A stretch of 64,000 bases of DNA, taken from assembly GCA_021292105.1 (NCBI GenBank), contig CM037867.1, forward strand, positions 15,266,928-15,330,927. The letters run 5' to 3'. The position numbers were made by a program, and so were the translations under genes. Below, piece by piece: positions 38,251-50,100 of the stretch (positions are counted from its first letter, which is position 1; every line of letters starts with the position of its first letter). This DNA is from Anadara kagoshimensis (Eukaryota > Mollusca > Bivalvia > Arcoida > Arcidae). The notes beneath the pieces were generated by a model. It saw only the letters and a program-made list of their open reading frames with translations, ran no database searches and was not told the DNA's origin.

Positions 38251-38429
38251 TACTTTAAAACTTGGTTGGTTTCATATTTTTAGTATAATCAGCATGCAAC
38301 CAGCCATTTTTGACATTAATTCCTCTTGATTCCCTGGGGAACAAAAGGCCACCAACCAATTTGTAGGCAGTATTAAATTAATTCCTAGATTTTCCATACC
38401 CAAACCTACCCTTTTCTTATCGCATTCCA

Positions 38430-38640
38430 GATTTTTAGCTAACCTTGGCTATAGGCTCAGATGAGCTATTGCCATCTATCTTCATCAATCATACGTGGTG
38501 TATAAACTTTTCACATTTTAATCAACTCCTCCAAAAGTACTATGCAAAATTGGATGATATTTGGCAGCAATGGTGTCTAGTTGAGGGCCTTTCAGATTTC
38601 TAAATGAAGGGATTATGTCCCCTTGTTTTATTTCGGTTTT
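38430..38640 (+). repeat. Fragment of a HINE-related dispersed repeat
   Basis: TTTTTAGCTAACCTTGGCTA, GATGAGCTATTGCCATCTAT and AATCAACTCCTCCAAAAGTA recur at 55553-55690 (GATGAGCTATTGCCATATAT) and the start at 62770-62900 (TTTTAGCTCACCTTTGCCAA). Confidence 0.6.
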
Positions 38641-39117
38641 CAGTCAGACTCTACCATTATAAATTTTGGCCATTAATCAAGGGAGGCTTATGAAAAAAAT
38701 TGAAAGAAATAGAGATTGAAAATTCCAAAATCTGTGAAGATACATGACGATACATGGATCATAAGCAAGGTGGCAAAGTTATTGAAGGGCATTATAACAA
38801 GGATTTGCTGTATTGAAGATCTGATAGGGTTTGAATTTTTATCAAGTTCATATTTTATAATAAACTCTAGATTTCCCTGATAAGAATTGAATCTATATCC
38901 CCCACCCTAATTTTGCAAAATACATGAACATGAATTTGGATGAAAATCTAGAAATTAATTCATTATCACCTTAGCTATTTACAACAAATAGATACCGGTA
39001 CTACTTGTATTACTGGGTGTGCGTTACACCAATATTGGGTCCTTAAGACCTAAATATACAAATGCAGATAATCTAAGCATGTACAGATGTTTCTGATATG
39101 CTTGGCATTAATGCATG

Positions 39118-39275
39118 CAAAGTCCTAGTGGCAGAGTGGTCTAAAGCACGGTCTTAAGATCACAGTGCATCTCACTGCCTAGGTTCAAAACCTTCTCAGA
39201 ACGATTCCAATGTGATTAAGTTTGTAAGTGGCTTGTTAAAACTTGTGGTTTTCACTGGGCACTTCAGTTGGGATG
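39118..39275 (+). mobile_element. SINE-B, 5' part
   Basis: Head CCTAGTGGCAGAGTGGTCTA and B-box-like CTAGGTTCAAAACC; body broken after CACTGGGCACTTCAGT. Confidence 0.65.
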
Positions 39276-39429
39276 ATGGCAAACAATTCAACCCCTGTGC
39301 CCCTGCTTTTCCTGTTTGAGTGGGTAGTTGAATGATCAAGCCAAGTCTAAAAATTTTGAACCAGACATTAAGAATACAATCACCTTTTATGAACCACTAT
39401 TAAGAGTAGTTCTTACTCAGTATGTTGGG

Positions 39430-39632
39430 TGTTCAAATGCCAATGAGTTGAGTAATGGTGTTTAATGTCCCAGTTAAGCATATTTCACTTGTATCAAGAC
39501 TTTTCCAGCTATAAGCGAAGGTGCAGAAATTTTGCCTGTGGGTTGCGGTGATGGCATTATACAACGACAGTGATATTTGACCTCCCACTTATGAATGAGC
39601 ACTCTACCAACTGAGCTACCACAGTGATTAAA
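39430..39632 (-). mobile_element. SINE-A, internally deleted
   Basis: Tail GAGTTGAGTAATGGTGTTTA and head (reverse) TCTACCAACTGAGCTACCAC are present, but about 140 bp in the middle are missing compared with 48437-48785. Confidence 0.72.
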
Positions 39633-39781
39633 TCTCAAATTAATATGCATGCAGATAGCAATGGGTTTTTGCCAGCATACCACATAATGCTTGTACTGAA
39701 CACTTTGGAGTCTACATAACAAACACACCAATTCTGGTCAACTCGCCCCTACCAACTCCCCCCCCCCTTCCACTTAATGTT

Positions 39782-40078
39782 GTTGAATGTTGCCTAATGT
39801 TGCATCAGCAATTTTTCAACTATTCACGACAAGAACTACTTTATTAATCTCTATTGGTTAATCTATGAACAAGTTCATGTATACGTGTAAAGTGCAAGTG
39901 TATTCAATGGTCTGCCTTACACCAGCGCACAGTTTTAGGTGCTAGCTCACAGAGTCAGTATGTCACAGACAAACCTACCTCTCCCCCAGTAACATTATAC
40001 TGACGAGTGAACAAGTAAAGGCCAACATCAAGGAATATTCACTTCCCAACATGTGGTCTGAGCGGGACTAGAATTCCC
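39782..40078 (-). mobile_element. SINE-C, 5'-truncated
   Basis: GAATGTTGCCTAATGTTGCA, CAACTATTCACGACAAGAAC and CAACATGTGGTCTGAGCGGG match SINE-C; the tRNA head is lost. Confidence 0.72.
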
Positions 40079-40339
40079 CATTTACCCTACTTTCCACAAT
40101 CTGTCACTTATTCATCACAGTAAACAAGTACCTCAGAACATGCTTCGCTTTTTACTCTTTCGTTCTCTAATTATGTACTGTCTTACAAACAATGAAATGG
40201 TATATACGGTAATACAACATTTAAATTTACTATGAAACACGCAAGATATTGAAATATATCGAAAGTTCATACTCTTAAAATATCGAAGAAAATCTCTGGA
40301 CCATGAAAATAAGGTCACTATGATTGACTTTGTGGTGCA

Positions 40340-40745
40340 TCTAAAATTGTACTGATAAACCAAGTTTCATCAAGATTGGTCAATTACTTTCTTTTCTGGA
40401 GTGCAAAATCAGTAGAATGTGACATTGTTATTATCTCTCTTTCTACTTCAACCAATGAGATGTGACCCCCAAAAGGCACAATTGCATGTCATAGGGAACA
40501 AGTGTACAGTCTCATCACATTCCACCAAACTTTTGTTTTGTTTTTTAGCTACTTAGGTGATGTGACGGAGGTGACTTAATGAACAAACCAACTTGAGTTA
40601 GCGATATGCACTGTTTGATGCTTTGGATCAAGTTTCATGAAAAGTGCTTCATTGTTTTGAAAAATTTGCACAGACAAGAATTTCGGATGGACGGATGGAA
40701 ACTTGAATTTAATATCTCCCTCTTGGAAAGGTGGGGGATAAAAAG
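40340..40745 (-). repeat. Dispersed repeat family R3
   Basis: On the - strand it begins TATCCCCCACCTTTCCAAGA with GGGAGATATTAAATTCAAGT and TCCATCCGTCC; a short + strand copy is at 61812-61935 (TATCTCCCGCCTTTCAAAAA). Such CCCGCCTTTC...GGGGGATATTA starts are, to my knowledge, common in mollusc genomes. Confidence 0.55.
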
Positions 40746-40935
40746 TTTATCAGTACGCTTGCACATCTGGTCCATAAAATGTTGGTTTATGGATCATGGA
40801 ACCTCTTGTTTTGTAGATTGGATCAAACTTGTGCAGTTCCTAGAGATAGTTTGCAGTACATTTTTTTGGATGTTTCTGTTTCCCCAACCAGATTCAAGAC
40901 ATCAATACACTAGTAAAGTGATAGAAACGCTACCG

Positions 40936-41285
40936 ATGGTTGGTTGAATGTTGCATCAGCTATTCACAACGAAAACTATTTTATCAATCTCCATGGATTA
41001 ATCTACGAACAAGTTTGTGTATGCATGTGAAGTGTGAGTGTGTTTTATGGTCTGCCTTATACTAGCACTAGACTTTAATGTGCTAACTCACAGAGTCAGT
41101 ATGCCACAGAAAAGCGTACCACTCCCCCAATCACATTATACCGATACCAGGTGAACCAGTAAAGGTCAAAGGCAAGAAAAAATCACTTTCCCACATGTGG
41201 TCTGAGCGGGGCTCAAACTCACAGCAGTGAGAGATCCTGGATTTGTAGACTGACGTCTTATCCAATAGGCCATCGCAGCCTCTAA
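40936..41285 (-). mobile_element. SINE-C, full length
   Basis: Reverse head AATAGGCCATCGCAGCCTCT, B box region CGGGGCTCAAACTCACAGCA, tail TGGTTGGTTGAATGTTGCAT. Confidence 0.8.
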
Positions 41286-41399
41286 AAACATGACCGAGAC
41301 ACAAACATTATAACTCTACTCCAAGTATGGTCCATCAAGAACATAACATTTTATGCATCGAAATATTTTAACCAAAACCTATAACACTGATGCTATAAT

Positions 41400-41880
41400 T
41401 GAACTGGAGTTTAGTTATAATGTTTTAGTTCCAATTCAAGATTCTCTCACTTATATCAGTTCTGAAATGACAGAGGAAACTGGAGTGCCTAGAAAGAACC
41501 ACTAGCTCTAAGTAAACATACAAACTCGCACTCTGTCCTGAATGGGATTGGAGTTGAGTAAGTGTTTAACATCAGTCAAGAATATTTCACTTATATCAAG
41601 ATGTCACTAGCTATAGGCAAAGGTGCAGAAGTTTAGCCTGTGCATTGGGCTGATGTCATTATACAGCAGGGTTCTTTATCATGCCATGCCTACCATGGTA
41701 CTGGACTTTATTTTCAGTTACCATCTGAAAAAACTTTGACTTTCATTTCGTAAAGCCAAGTGCTTGGTGAAAGAACAGTTACTACCCACTTTCAAGGTCC
41801 GACCCCTTGGTGTTCAAACCCACTACCTCCCAATTACAGAGCAAGCACTCTACCAACTTAGCTACCACAGTGGTTATTGA
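41400..41880 (-). mobile_element. SINE-B fragment followed by a SINE-A
   Basis: 41400-41530 is a headless SINE-B (GAAACTGGAGTGCCTAGAAA, CTGAATGGGATTG); 41545-41880 is a nearly complete SINE-A (GAGTTGAGTAAGTGTTTAAC ... TCTACCAACTTAGCTACCAC). They are joined without a clear gap. Confidence 0.72.
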
Positions 41881-42038
41881 ATGGGATTGGGATTCAGGAG
41901 CTGAGAAACACTGTAATCTGTAATGTAAGCCAGTGGGTTTTTTTCACTGCAACAAGAGGCCAATTCATATTTGGGCCTGACATTATCGCTGAAGTAATTT
42001 GCAATCTAAATAAATAAAAACGCATATTTTAAGACAGA

Positions 42039-42044
42039 TTTATT
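42039..42044 (-). promoter_or_regulatory. Candidate DAZAP2 polyadenylation signal
   Basis: AATAAA on the - strand, 2.0 kb after the distal DAZAP2 stop. The 42.0-43.5 kb stretch upstream of it is low in SINEs, as expected of a 3' UTR. Earlier AATAAA copies near 43130-43160 and 43360 are alternatives. Confidence 0.35.
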
Positions 42045-42994
42045 CCTCATAAATTTCACTTAAAACAAAATAACAGATTTATATATAAAATAGTTGTAAC
42101 AATCAATAATATATATACACAATTACAGAAACATTGTACATGTTATATATATACATAATAAATGTGTAAAGAAATAGTCTAAAGATATGTAGACATAATG
42201 ACTCGCAACGAGACCGTTTTATGGAAAACGCAACATTACTACCAACATATAAGGAATGCGGCAGAATGGCCACAAAAACAGTGTTAAAATAAGCTTTTTT
42301 GATTTTTGATTCAATAATCCTTCCTCGGAGGCAAATGACATTTTGGACTTTTATACTACAACTGTAACTGTCCACATTTGATTGGTTACTGGTAACATGG
42401 TGCTTTACGGGACAAAGCCGATAGCAAAAATCTCCATTGGCTATTAATGTCTAAGAATTCATTAAAAACGTAACCTATTTTGGCAAATTTGTTAAAAAAT
42501 ACTTTTAAAAGGATTATATTTTTGATTTTTTTCTTTTTTTGGAAATTTAGATTCTAATATTTCCAATTTCAGAAAATCATCACATATGAACAACAAGATA
42601 CCAAAACTGAATCAGTGTAGATTGATTTCCAATGTAAACAATTCTCTTATTGAAAAAATGTCCATTGAAAACACTAAAGACGTTTATATAAAAAAAATGT
42701 TATGGAACACTTGAAATTTTAAAGTTTGTTCACAAGAATAGTATGTGGTACCGGGGTAAACTTGATTTACACAAGTTACTCCAAGCTACTGAAATACTGA
42801 ATATTCATACCAGAATGTGTAAAAATATAATTTAAATATGAATATTTCTATATAAATTAAATATTTCAAGAAATATCACAGATGTAGTAGATAAACAGTT
42901 CAATTGGTGTGTTTTAATCATCATATTCTTTCATAAAAATACTTGATCTCGAGTTTGAGAGCACAAATAATAGGCTGAAAAAATCCTTTGTTGA

Positions 42995-43230
42995 CACATT
43001 GGGTTTTTTCCTGCCCAGTCAATTAATAAATTGTGACATTCTTAATCAAACACATAGGAATTTTTCTGCCCGGTAATAAATAAATTGCAATATTCCAATT
43101 TAAAAATTCATTTTAGACACCTTTGGTTTTTTCCTGCCCAGTCAAATAATAAATTGTGACATTCTTAATCAAAAATCCATTTTTGACACATTGGATATTT
43201 TCCAGCCAATAATAAAATGTGACATTCATA
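42995..43230. repeat. About 60-75-bp tandem repeat, 4 diverged units
   Basis: GACACATTGGGTTTTTTCCT, GCCCAGTCAATTAATAAATT and GTGACATTCTTAATCAAA recur four times. Lies in the probable DAZAP2 3' UTR. Confidence 0.75.
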
Positions 43231-43563
43231 CTAAGGACAGCTGACAATTTAGAAACAAACTATTATCATGAAAAAAACCCATCTCCGATTAATACAATAT
43301 TAGTAAGTTGAAATTCTAATGGAAATAGTTAATGCATACAATAATTACTACCACAAACACAAATTTATTATTAAGGCACCACAAAATAAAATGTCCTAGC
43401 AGGAAACGATGACGACAGCTGGAACTATCGACTTCCAATGATAATGAACATTACTAAGGATGATGATATATTAAGAGTTTAAGACTTACTTCATGATTCA
43501 CAAATACAAAATCACAGTAGATATATAAATTTTGTGTTGTAAAAAATTCTACATGTTCATAGA

Positions 43564-43746
43564 TACTGTCCAATCTGCCTTAAAGGCCACCTCTATATAA
43601 GGGCCAGCTGCTTATTAAGGCTGGTAGAATTGTATCCCAATTGTTCTTTATTCGTATTATTTGAACCTGTTTATAAAAGCCAACTGCCTATAAAGGCCAC
43701 TTTTACTGGTTCAATTGGGTGGCCTTTATAGACAGGTTTGACTGTA
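43564..43746. mobile_element. Mariner-like MITE (family M1) in DAZAP2 3' UTR
   Basis: TA-CTGTCCAATCTGCCTTAAA left, GGCCTTTATAGACAGGTTTG-ACTG-TA right. Right end almost perfect, left end diverged. Confidence 0.8.
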
Positions 43747-44048
43747 ATGAGCCAAATTTCTCCATTGTTACATAATTTTTGAATTTGTCTCTATGTTTTG
43801 AAAATGTGCACAAAAAGGTAGCAGTACAAAAATCCATTTCAGCTTGGTGTAATTCAAATGAAAACAAAATGATTGTACATGGAATGCTATTCAGCTTTCT
43901 GTCTCACTACAAAACCTATGAAGGTAAAGTCAAGAAAATCATATCACAGTCCAAAGTGCCATAAAGTCTGTAGCTCGTGTATGCAATATTTTTGCAGTAT
44001 ATTATACCAGAAATCTACATTAATTAGTATCACACTTTCTCATAGGAT

Positions 44049-44180
44049 CTAGAAACCCCAGTTTACCCCACCACCGCTTCCGCCACTGAACCAACTGTTT
44101 TTCTGTCGAGATGCGATCACTGTATGGCCCTGCATGGCTGCCATCTGTGCTGCATTGGGGGCACATCCAGGGGGCGGAGG
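44049..44180 (-). CDS. DAZAP2: DAZAP2 distal alternative last coding exon (1a)
   Basis: Encodes PPPPGCAPNAAQMAAMQG, then HTVIASRQKNSWFSGGSGGG and VNWGF stop. Acceptor CTATTACAG. The GG-SGGG tail is close to the human end (FFMGGSDGGYTIW). Confidence 0.92.
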   Translation of the reverse strand, partial: PPPPGCAPNAAQMAAMQGHTVIASRQKNSWFSGGSGGGVNWGF

Positions 44181-47100
44181 CTGTAATAGAGTAGAAAATG
44201 TCCAAAACATTATATATATGTCAAATTTAAAATCATATTTCTACACAAATATCTAAGAATATACATAACAGAAGGAACTTTTTAATTGTGTAAGTGTTTT
44301 GTTGTGGGGTTTAAATACCCCAGCTAACATCATCGTCACCACCACTGCCGCTGAACCAACCACTTTGCTGTCTAGATGCAACCACTGTATGACCCTGCAT
44401 TGCTGCCATCTGTGCAGCATTTGGGGCACAACCTGGAGGGGCTGGCTGAAAGGTACAAAGGGCAAAAATTACTTAAAACATCAAATTTACTAAAACCCCA
44501 CTGCACAAAACTACAGAGGTTATAGAGACTTGAGCTGGCTGAAAGATACAAATGGCAAAAATTACTTAAAACACAAATTTACTAAAACCCCACTGCACAA
44601 ATCTAGAGGTTATAGAGGCTTGAGCTGGCTGAAAGATACAAATGGCAAAAATTACTTAAAACAGACAAATTTACTAAAACCCATTACTACACTATACAAA
44701 ACTACAGAGATTATAAAGGTGAGACAACAGAGACCTTATAATGACTTATAATTTCCTGAGAAATCCTATCAAGAACAACCCATGACAAAACACACAAAAT
44801 GAAAATACAGTACAAGCCTGTCAAAAGTTTAACACAAAGCCAACTGATAATATACTGTATAATGCTTATATTTCGCTATGGTTTTATTTTCGCTGTATTC
44901 GCGGTCAAGTGTATTCCTGCGAAAATTAAACCACCGTGAATAGACACTGGTATTACCAGCCCATTAATCTTGCTAGAGTCGTTTTCTTGAATCGGATAAG
45001 ACACGAAAATATGACACCGCGAATACACTAGTCATTGTCAAACCGCAAAAATTTGACACCGTGAAAATTAAGCAATATAATATATGCCTAATCACCAGCT
45101 GATTTCGGTCCCTCGTTAGTTATATCTTGGCATTTGCTAACTACTTCTTAAACCAGGGATTTTTCTGGGTATCCACAGGGTCCGGTAAAGGGACCCATTC
45201 CCAATGCAAAAAAACATACATTTTTCCCAATTCTGTAGTAAAAAATTCCCAATAAGCTATGTTTATCAATTTTTGAGAAAAAAAATTTCACAAGATCATC
45301 AACATCATATTTGGAGGATATCTCGTTCTGATAACGATTTCAATCTATATTAACCCACATTTTGCTGGATGATTTATACTGGTATAGAGACAAAAGAGAC
45401 AGCGCTATTTTGCTGTGAACACTGATATAATTTGTTCGAATTACCAGTATTCTAGTGGTCTAGAATTTCTAATATGTTGTTGTGATTTTTCCCAAAATTA
45501 CATTTTTGTTGAGCATTTTCCCAATTTCATCCCAAGGTCCTTTTTCCAAAAAGGTAAGGAAAATCCCTGTTAAAACAACTTTTTGACCACTAGCTGTCCA
45601 TATTTTGGTCAATCGGCTGCCAAGCTTCGACTCATTTTCGTTAGCTCAGTGTTAAACTTTCGACAGTTCTGTACTGTATCAAATGCACTTGATATCAAGT
45701 AAATGCAGTGTTCAATATTAGATTTTCAGAAGGGAGTAATTTTCAAAAGCTTTCCATTTTCCATTCTATATTGGGGGATTCCTATATACACACACAAACT
45801 TCCTTTGCAGGGGGATAACATTAATGCTGCATATGCACTCCCTATAAACATGTATCTAGAGTCCACTTTTGTGAACTTACATGTATTAATACTTTTAATA
45901 CAACTTAAGCCATCTCTTGACAGTAACTACGATTTAACCTTATAACCTTGATCTTTGACCTACACACCTAAATGTGGTACACAATAATCATCTTGTGTTA
46001 GTATACATTTGTTCCAAGTTTGATCAAAATCTATTTATAGATGTGGAAGTCATAGAAGTGGACACAATTTTACACAGACAGACAATCATATGAAGAAACA
46101 GACAAACTTCAGGGATTCATCAAGGGCCGAAATTCGGCCCCATTCCCAATGAAAAAGACGTTAATTTTTTCCCAATTTGAAAACAACATCTGCATAGCAA
46201 GATGAAAATACCGCTTCTACATCAAAGGCTTCCCGAGGTTGTGAGTAAACCAACTTCTGACATGATGTCTAAGTTTTCCCAAAATGAGCAAAAAGTTGAT
46301 ACTTTTTCCCAATTTCTAGTTTAGGACCTTTTCCCAAAAGACCCTGATAAATCCCTGAACTTGGGCAATACCTAAATAAAGGAGAAATTTTCACATGGGT
46401 AAAATGTTTGCTTGTTTCACACTAAAGAAATTATGGTGAAAATTTAACCCATGTGAAAATGTCTACTATACAGGTTTATATATCATAACATAGAGAATAC
46501 ACACCCACTTATATTGGTTATGCGAAAATGACACCAACGTGAAAAGCCAGATTTCAGAAATTGTGAAAATTTAACCCCGCAAAAATGATGCCCTTTACAG
46601 AACCCCTCTCAAACTAAGTTCACAAGGGCCACAAATCAATGACTAAATAAAGTCTAATAAAAGAATAAAAAGAATGGTGACATGCCTATAAATGTCTCGA
46701 AGTATGTTTTCAAATATAACCAAACATGTATATAAAGAACTGAGAATTAAGTTATGGTGTTTAACATCACAGTACCAAGTCTTGGGTCAGACCCGGCCTG
46801 GGATCGAACCCACAACCTCCCAATTATGGAGCAAGCACTCTACCAACTATAAATAACTGAGAAATATCGGTATTATAGACCTAAAAAATATTATGGTATC
46901 TTATATATTATAGACTAATGGTCTTTATATGGAGGTTCTGTTTTGTTGAAACAGAATTTAAAACAGTGGTTTTAATTAACGGGTGGTCTGTTAGATGTGG
47001 TTGCTACAGTGGTTTTTACTGTTTAACTCTTTGCAACTGTCACAAATATATCAAGTACCTGGCTGACTCAAAAAAAAGTTGTATTTTAGAAAATACTGAA

Positions 47101-50100
47101 AAACATCAACCCCAGGCAACAATATCATTGCGATTTTTTTTAATCTTTTTGAATTTTTTATCTTTTTTAATCTATTTAATACTTACTGGAATTCTTGGTT
47201 GTGCAATTCCGTCAAAACGTGCACCAGCATCAAATGCGGCACCAACATGAACTTGTTGCCCTGTAGGTGGGGCCTGTTGCATTGGCATGGCATAACCTTG
47301 TTGCATCATCATTTGGTAGCCACCTGGTTGTTGTACCATCTGATACTGAGCATACTGCTGGGGCTGGTACATTGGCTGTAATATAGATGAAAATATTTAT
47401 TGCATGAATTTTTCATTTAAAAAATTTTATAATAGATTTTCCATTACAATAATTTGATTGAATGGCTAATTAAATGGGGTTTTATGACCCAGTTCAGAAT
47501 ATTTCACTTATATCAGGAGACCACCAGCTATGGGAAATGGCAGAAATCTTTACTTTTGCCATGTGCTCCGGGCAACATGCAGGGAGGGTCCATATCATGC
47601 CTGCCATGACACAGGGCATTGCCATCAGTTTTTAAGGTCTTCCAGTTAAATACAGTGAAAAAGATTTACTTTAAGTGTTAAGGCTTTAGGACAGACATAT
47701 ATGGACACAAAATCACAGAATTGTTTTATTCTATGTATGATTTAATGTCAAAATTTGGCCCTTTTATGAATGGCAGAAAAATTCATATTCTTCCATTTTT
47801 TATGGTATTTTCTTCAATTTCTCTCACTTTAACTGTTTTACAGTTTGCCAATATAGTAATTCACATGTACAGCCAATATAGTAATTCACATGTACAGCCA
47901 ATATAGTAATTCACATGTACAGCCAATATAGTAATTCACATGTACAGCCAATATAGTAATTCACATGTACATGTTTATACATGATATGCAAACGTATGTA
48001 TTTCTTTAAGTAAAATGACTTAATATCTTAAATTTTTCATATTCCCACATCAGACTTTTTTTGGTTTTAAATCCTCAAACCTGTGGGCTACTAAAAAATC
48101 CAGACTTATGTGACATGCATATACTGATAAATGTACACTAACATACACACATAAACAATAATTATATGTCAGTATGTAGGTATTACCTACCTGTGCTGGT
48201 GTGTAAGCAGGTGGGGCACCTTGTGGAACTGTAGCTGCTGAGTATGGGGGTGGAGCTCCTGGGTACTGTCCTAAATAAACCATAAATAAAACACACATAA
48301 TAAATACAATGTGATTGCATCTAATTAAGTACCTAAGGTTAACAACAAATCACATGCCATGTGAGAGTAGTACCAGATTAACTTTCAAATTCAGATTTTA
48401 TATTATATCAGGGGTTCAAAATTCCCTAGGTAAGAGTGAGTGAGTGAGTTATGGTGTTTAACGTCCCAGTCAAGAATATTTCACTTATATCAAGACATCA
48501 CCAGCTGTAGGCGAAAGTGCAGAAATTTTGCCTGTGTGTTGCACTGATGGCATTATACAGCAGGGTTCTTTAGCGTGCCAAGCCCACCGAGACACGGGAC
48601 CTCGTTTATTTTAAGTTCCCATCCGAAAGACCCGTGACTTTCATTTCGTAATGCCGCGAGTGCTTGTGGCGAAAGAACAGTCGCTACCCACTTTCAAGTC
48701 TTGGGTCAGACCCGGCCGGGGATGGAACCCACGACCTCCCACTTACAGAGCAAGCACTCTACCAACTGAGCTACCGCAGTGGTGTCCCCAGGTAAGAGGT
48801 TGAGGACCTATTGATTTTACATTGGGACCCTTGATATTGAAGTTGTAAAAGTCTGATGAACCTGCAATTTTTAACATGATAATACTGCTCTGTGATAACT
48901 TAATTGCATGTGGACGTTTCAATGTTGATATTGGACTTTTAAAACTTTTCAAAACTTATGTGGGACCTGCAAAAATAAATGCAAATGGTAATGTACCTTC
49001 CATTACAATTTTGAACCCCTGTATACATTCTTTTTAAAAATAAACAGATTAAAATTGTTCACCACTAACTAGTTTCCCCCCAAATTTTGAAATACTGATA
49101 AAACAAAAGTTAATTTTTTAACTACCGGTATATGTCAAATTCAGTTATATACATTGAACACAGGGAAGGAAATGACTATTTTTTTTCATTTGAATAAAAA
49201 TTCAACTTGAGTGTTACATAATGCTCTAAAATTGATGCAAATTAGGACCTCGCTTGTTTGACATATTTTGTATCTAGACAAAATCATGTAAACAGTCTAA
49301 ACTTAAAAGGTCAGTAATTCAGGTAAAACATGTTTAACTTTATATAACTTTATCAAACAAATCAATAGAGTGGGATCAAAATTAGGGGCGACTGAGCATG
49401 TTGAGGGTGACACAGTTATATAAAATTTGTTTAACTTGCTGTTTGACTATGGTATATATCACATGGGTCTTAGTGGTCGTATGTAAACAAAACTATTAAA
49501 GTAATGAGCTGGGCTTTTCCTTCCCTATAATTACTGTCCAAATTGGGAGGCATTCCAAATGCAAAAATGAAGCATTTTTCCCCAAATAGAGAAAACAAAA
49601 TCCCAATTTAGTTGCATGAACTTTTCTCATCTTTTGGTTTTCTTGAATTTCAGTAAATTTTATCTGTTTCATTCTCGGAGATTAGTGTCATCTATACTGA
49701 TAAGAGTCAGATTTAGTGTTTTGATATCGAAAATTTTCCAAATTGAGTCAATTTGAAAATTCACAATTTTTGTAGAAAAAGCTCTGCAATCAGGTCATAG
49801 GACCAGGTAAAACTTGTTTAGTTTCTCGTGGATCTTGCTGACCTTGTGCAACCAAAACAATCAAAGTACTAAGAGTACTGAAATCAGGTTATACAACCAC
49901 TAAATTCATTGGTCTTAGTGACACTATCAAAGTACAAATGTACTGACAGTACTCAATGCAGGTCACACCATCAGGTAAAACTTGTTTAGTTTTTATTCCA
50001 CTTATCTCATGGATCTTGATGGGACCTCTTGCTGACCTTGTGCAAACAAAACAATCAAAGTACTAAGGGTACTGAAATCAGGTCATACAACCAAGTAAAA

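Noticed and set aside
44502..44751. 73-aa ORF with SWLKDTNGKNYLK repeats
   Set aside because: Opposite strand of the triplicated DAZAP2 acceptor region; repeat translation.
48720..48785. tRNA gene suggested by GGTAGCTCAGTTGGTAGAG and a B box
   Set aside because: Cloverleaf is incomplete and the sequence continues into a SINE body with its own target duplication. The same holds for the other tRNA-like heads.
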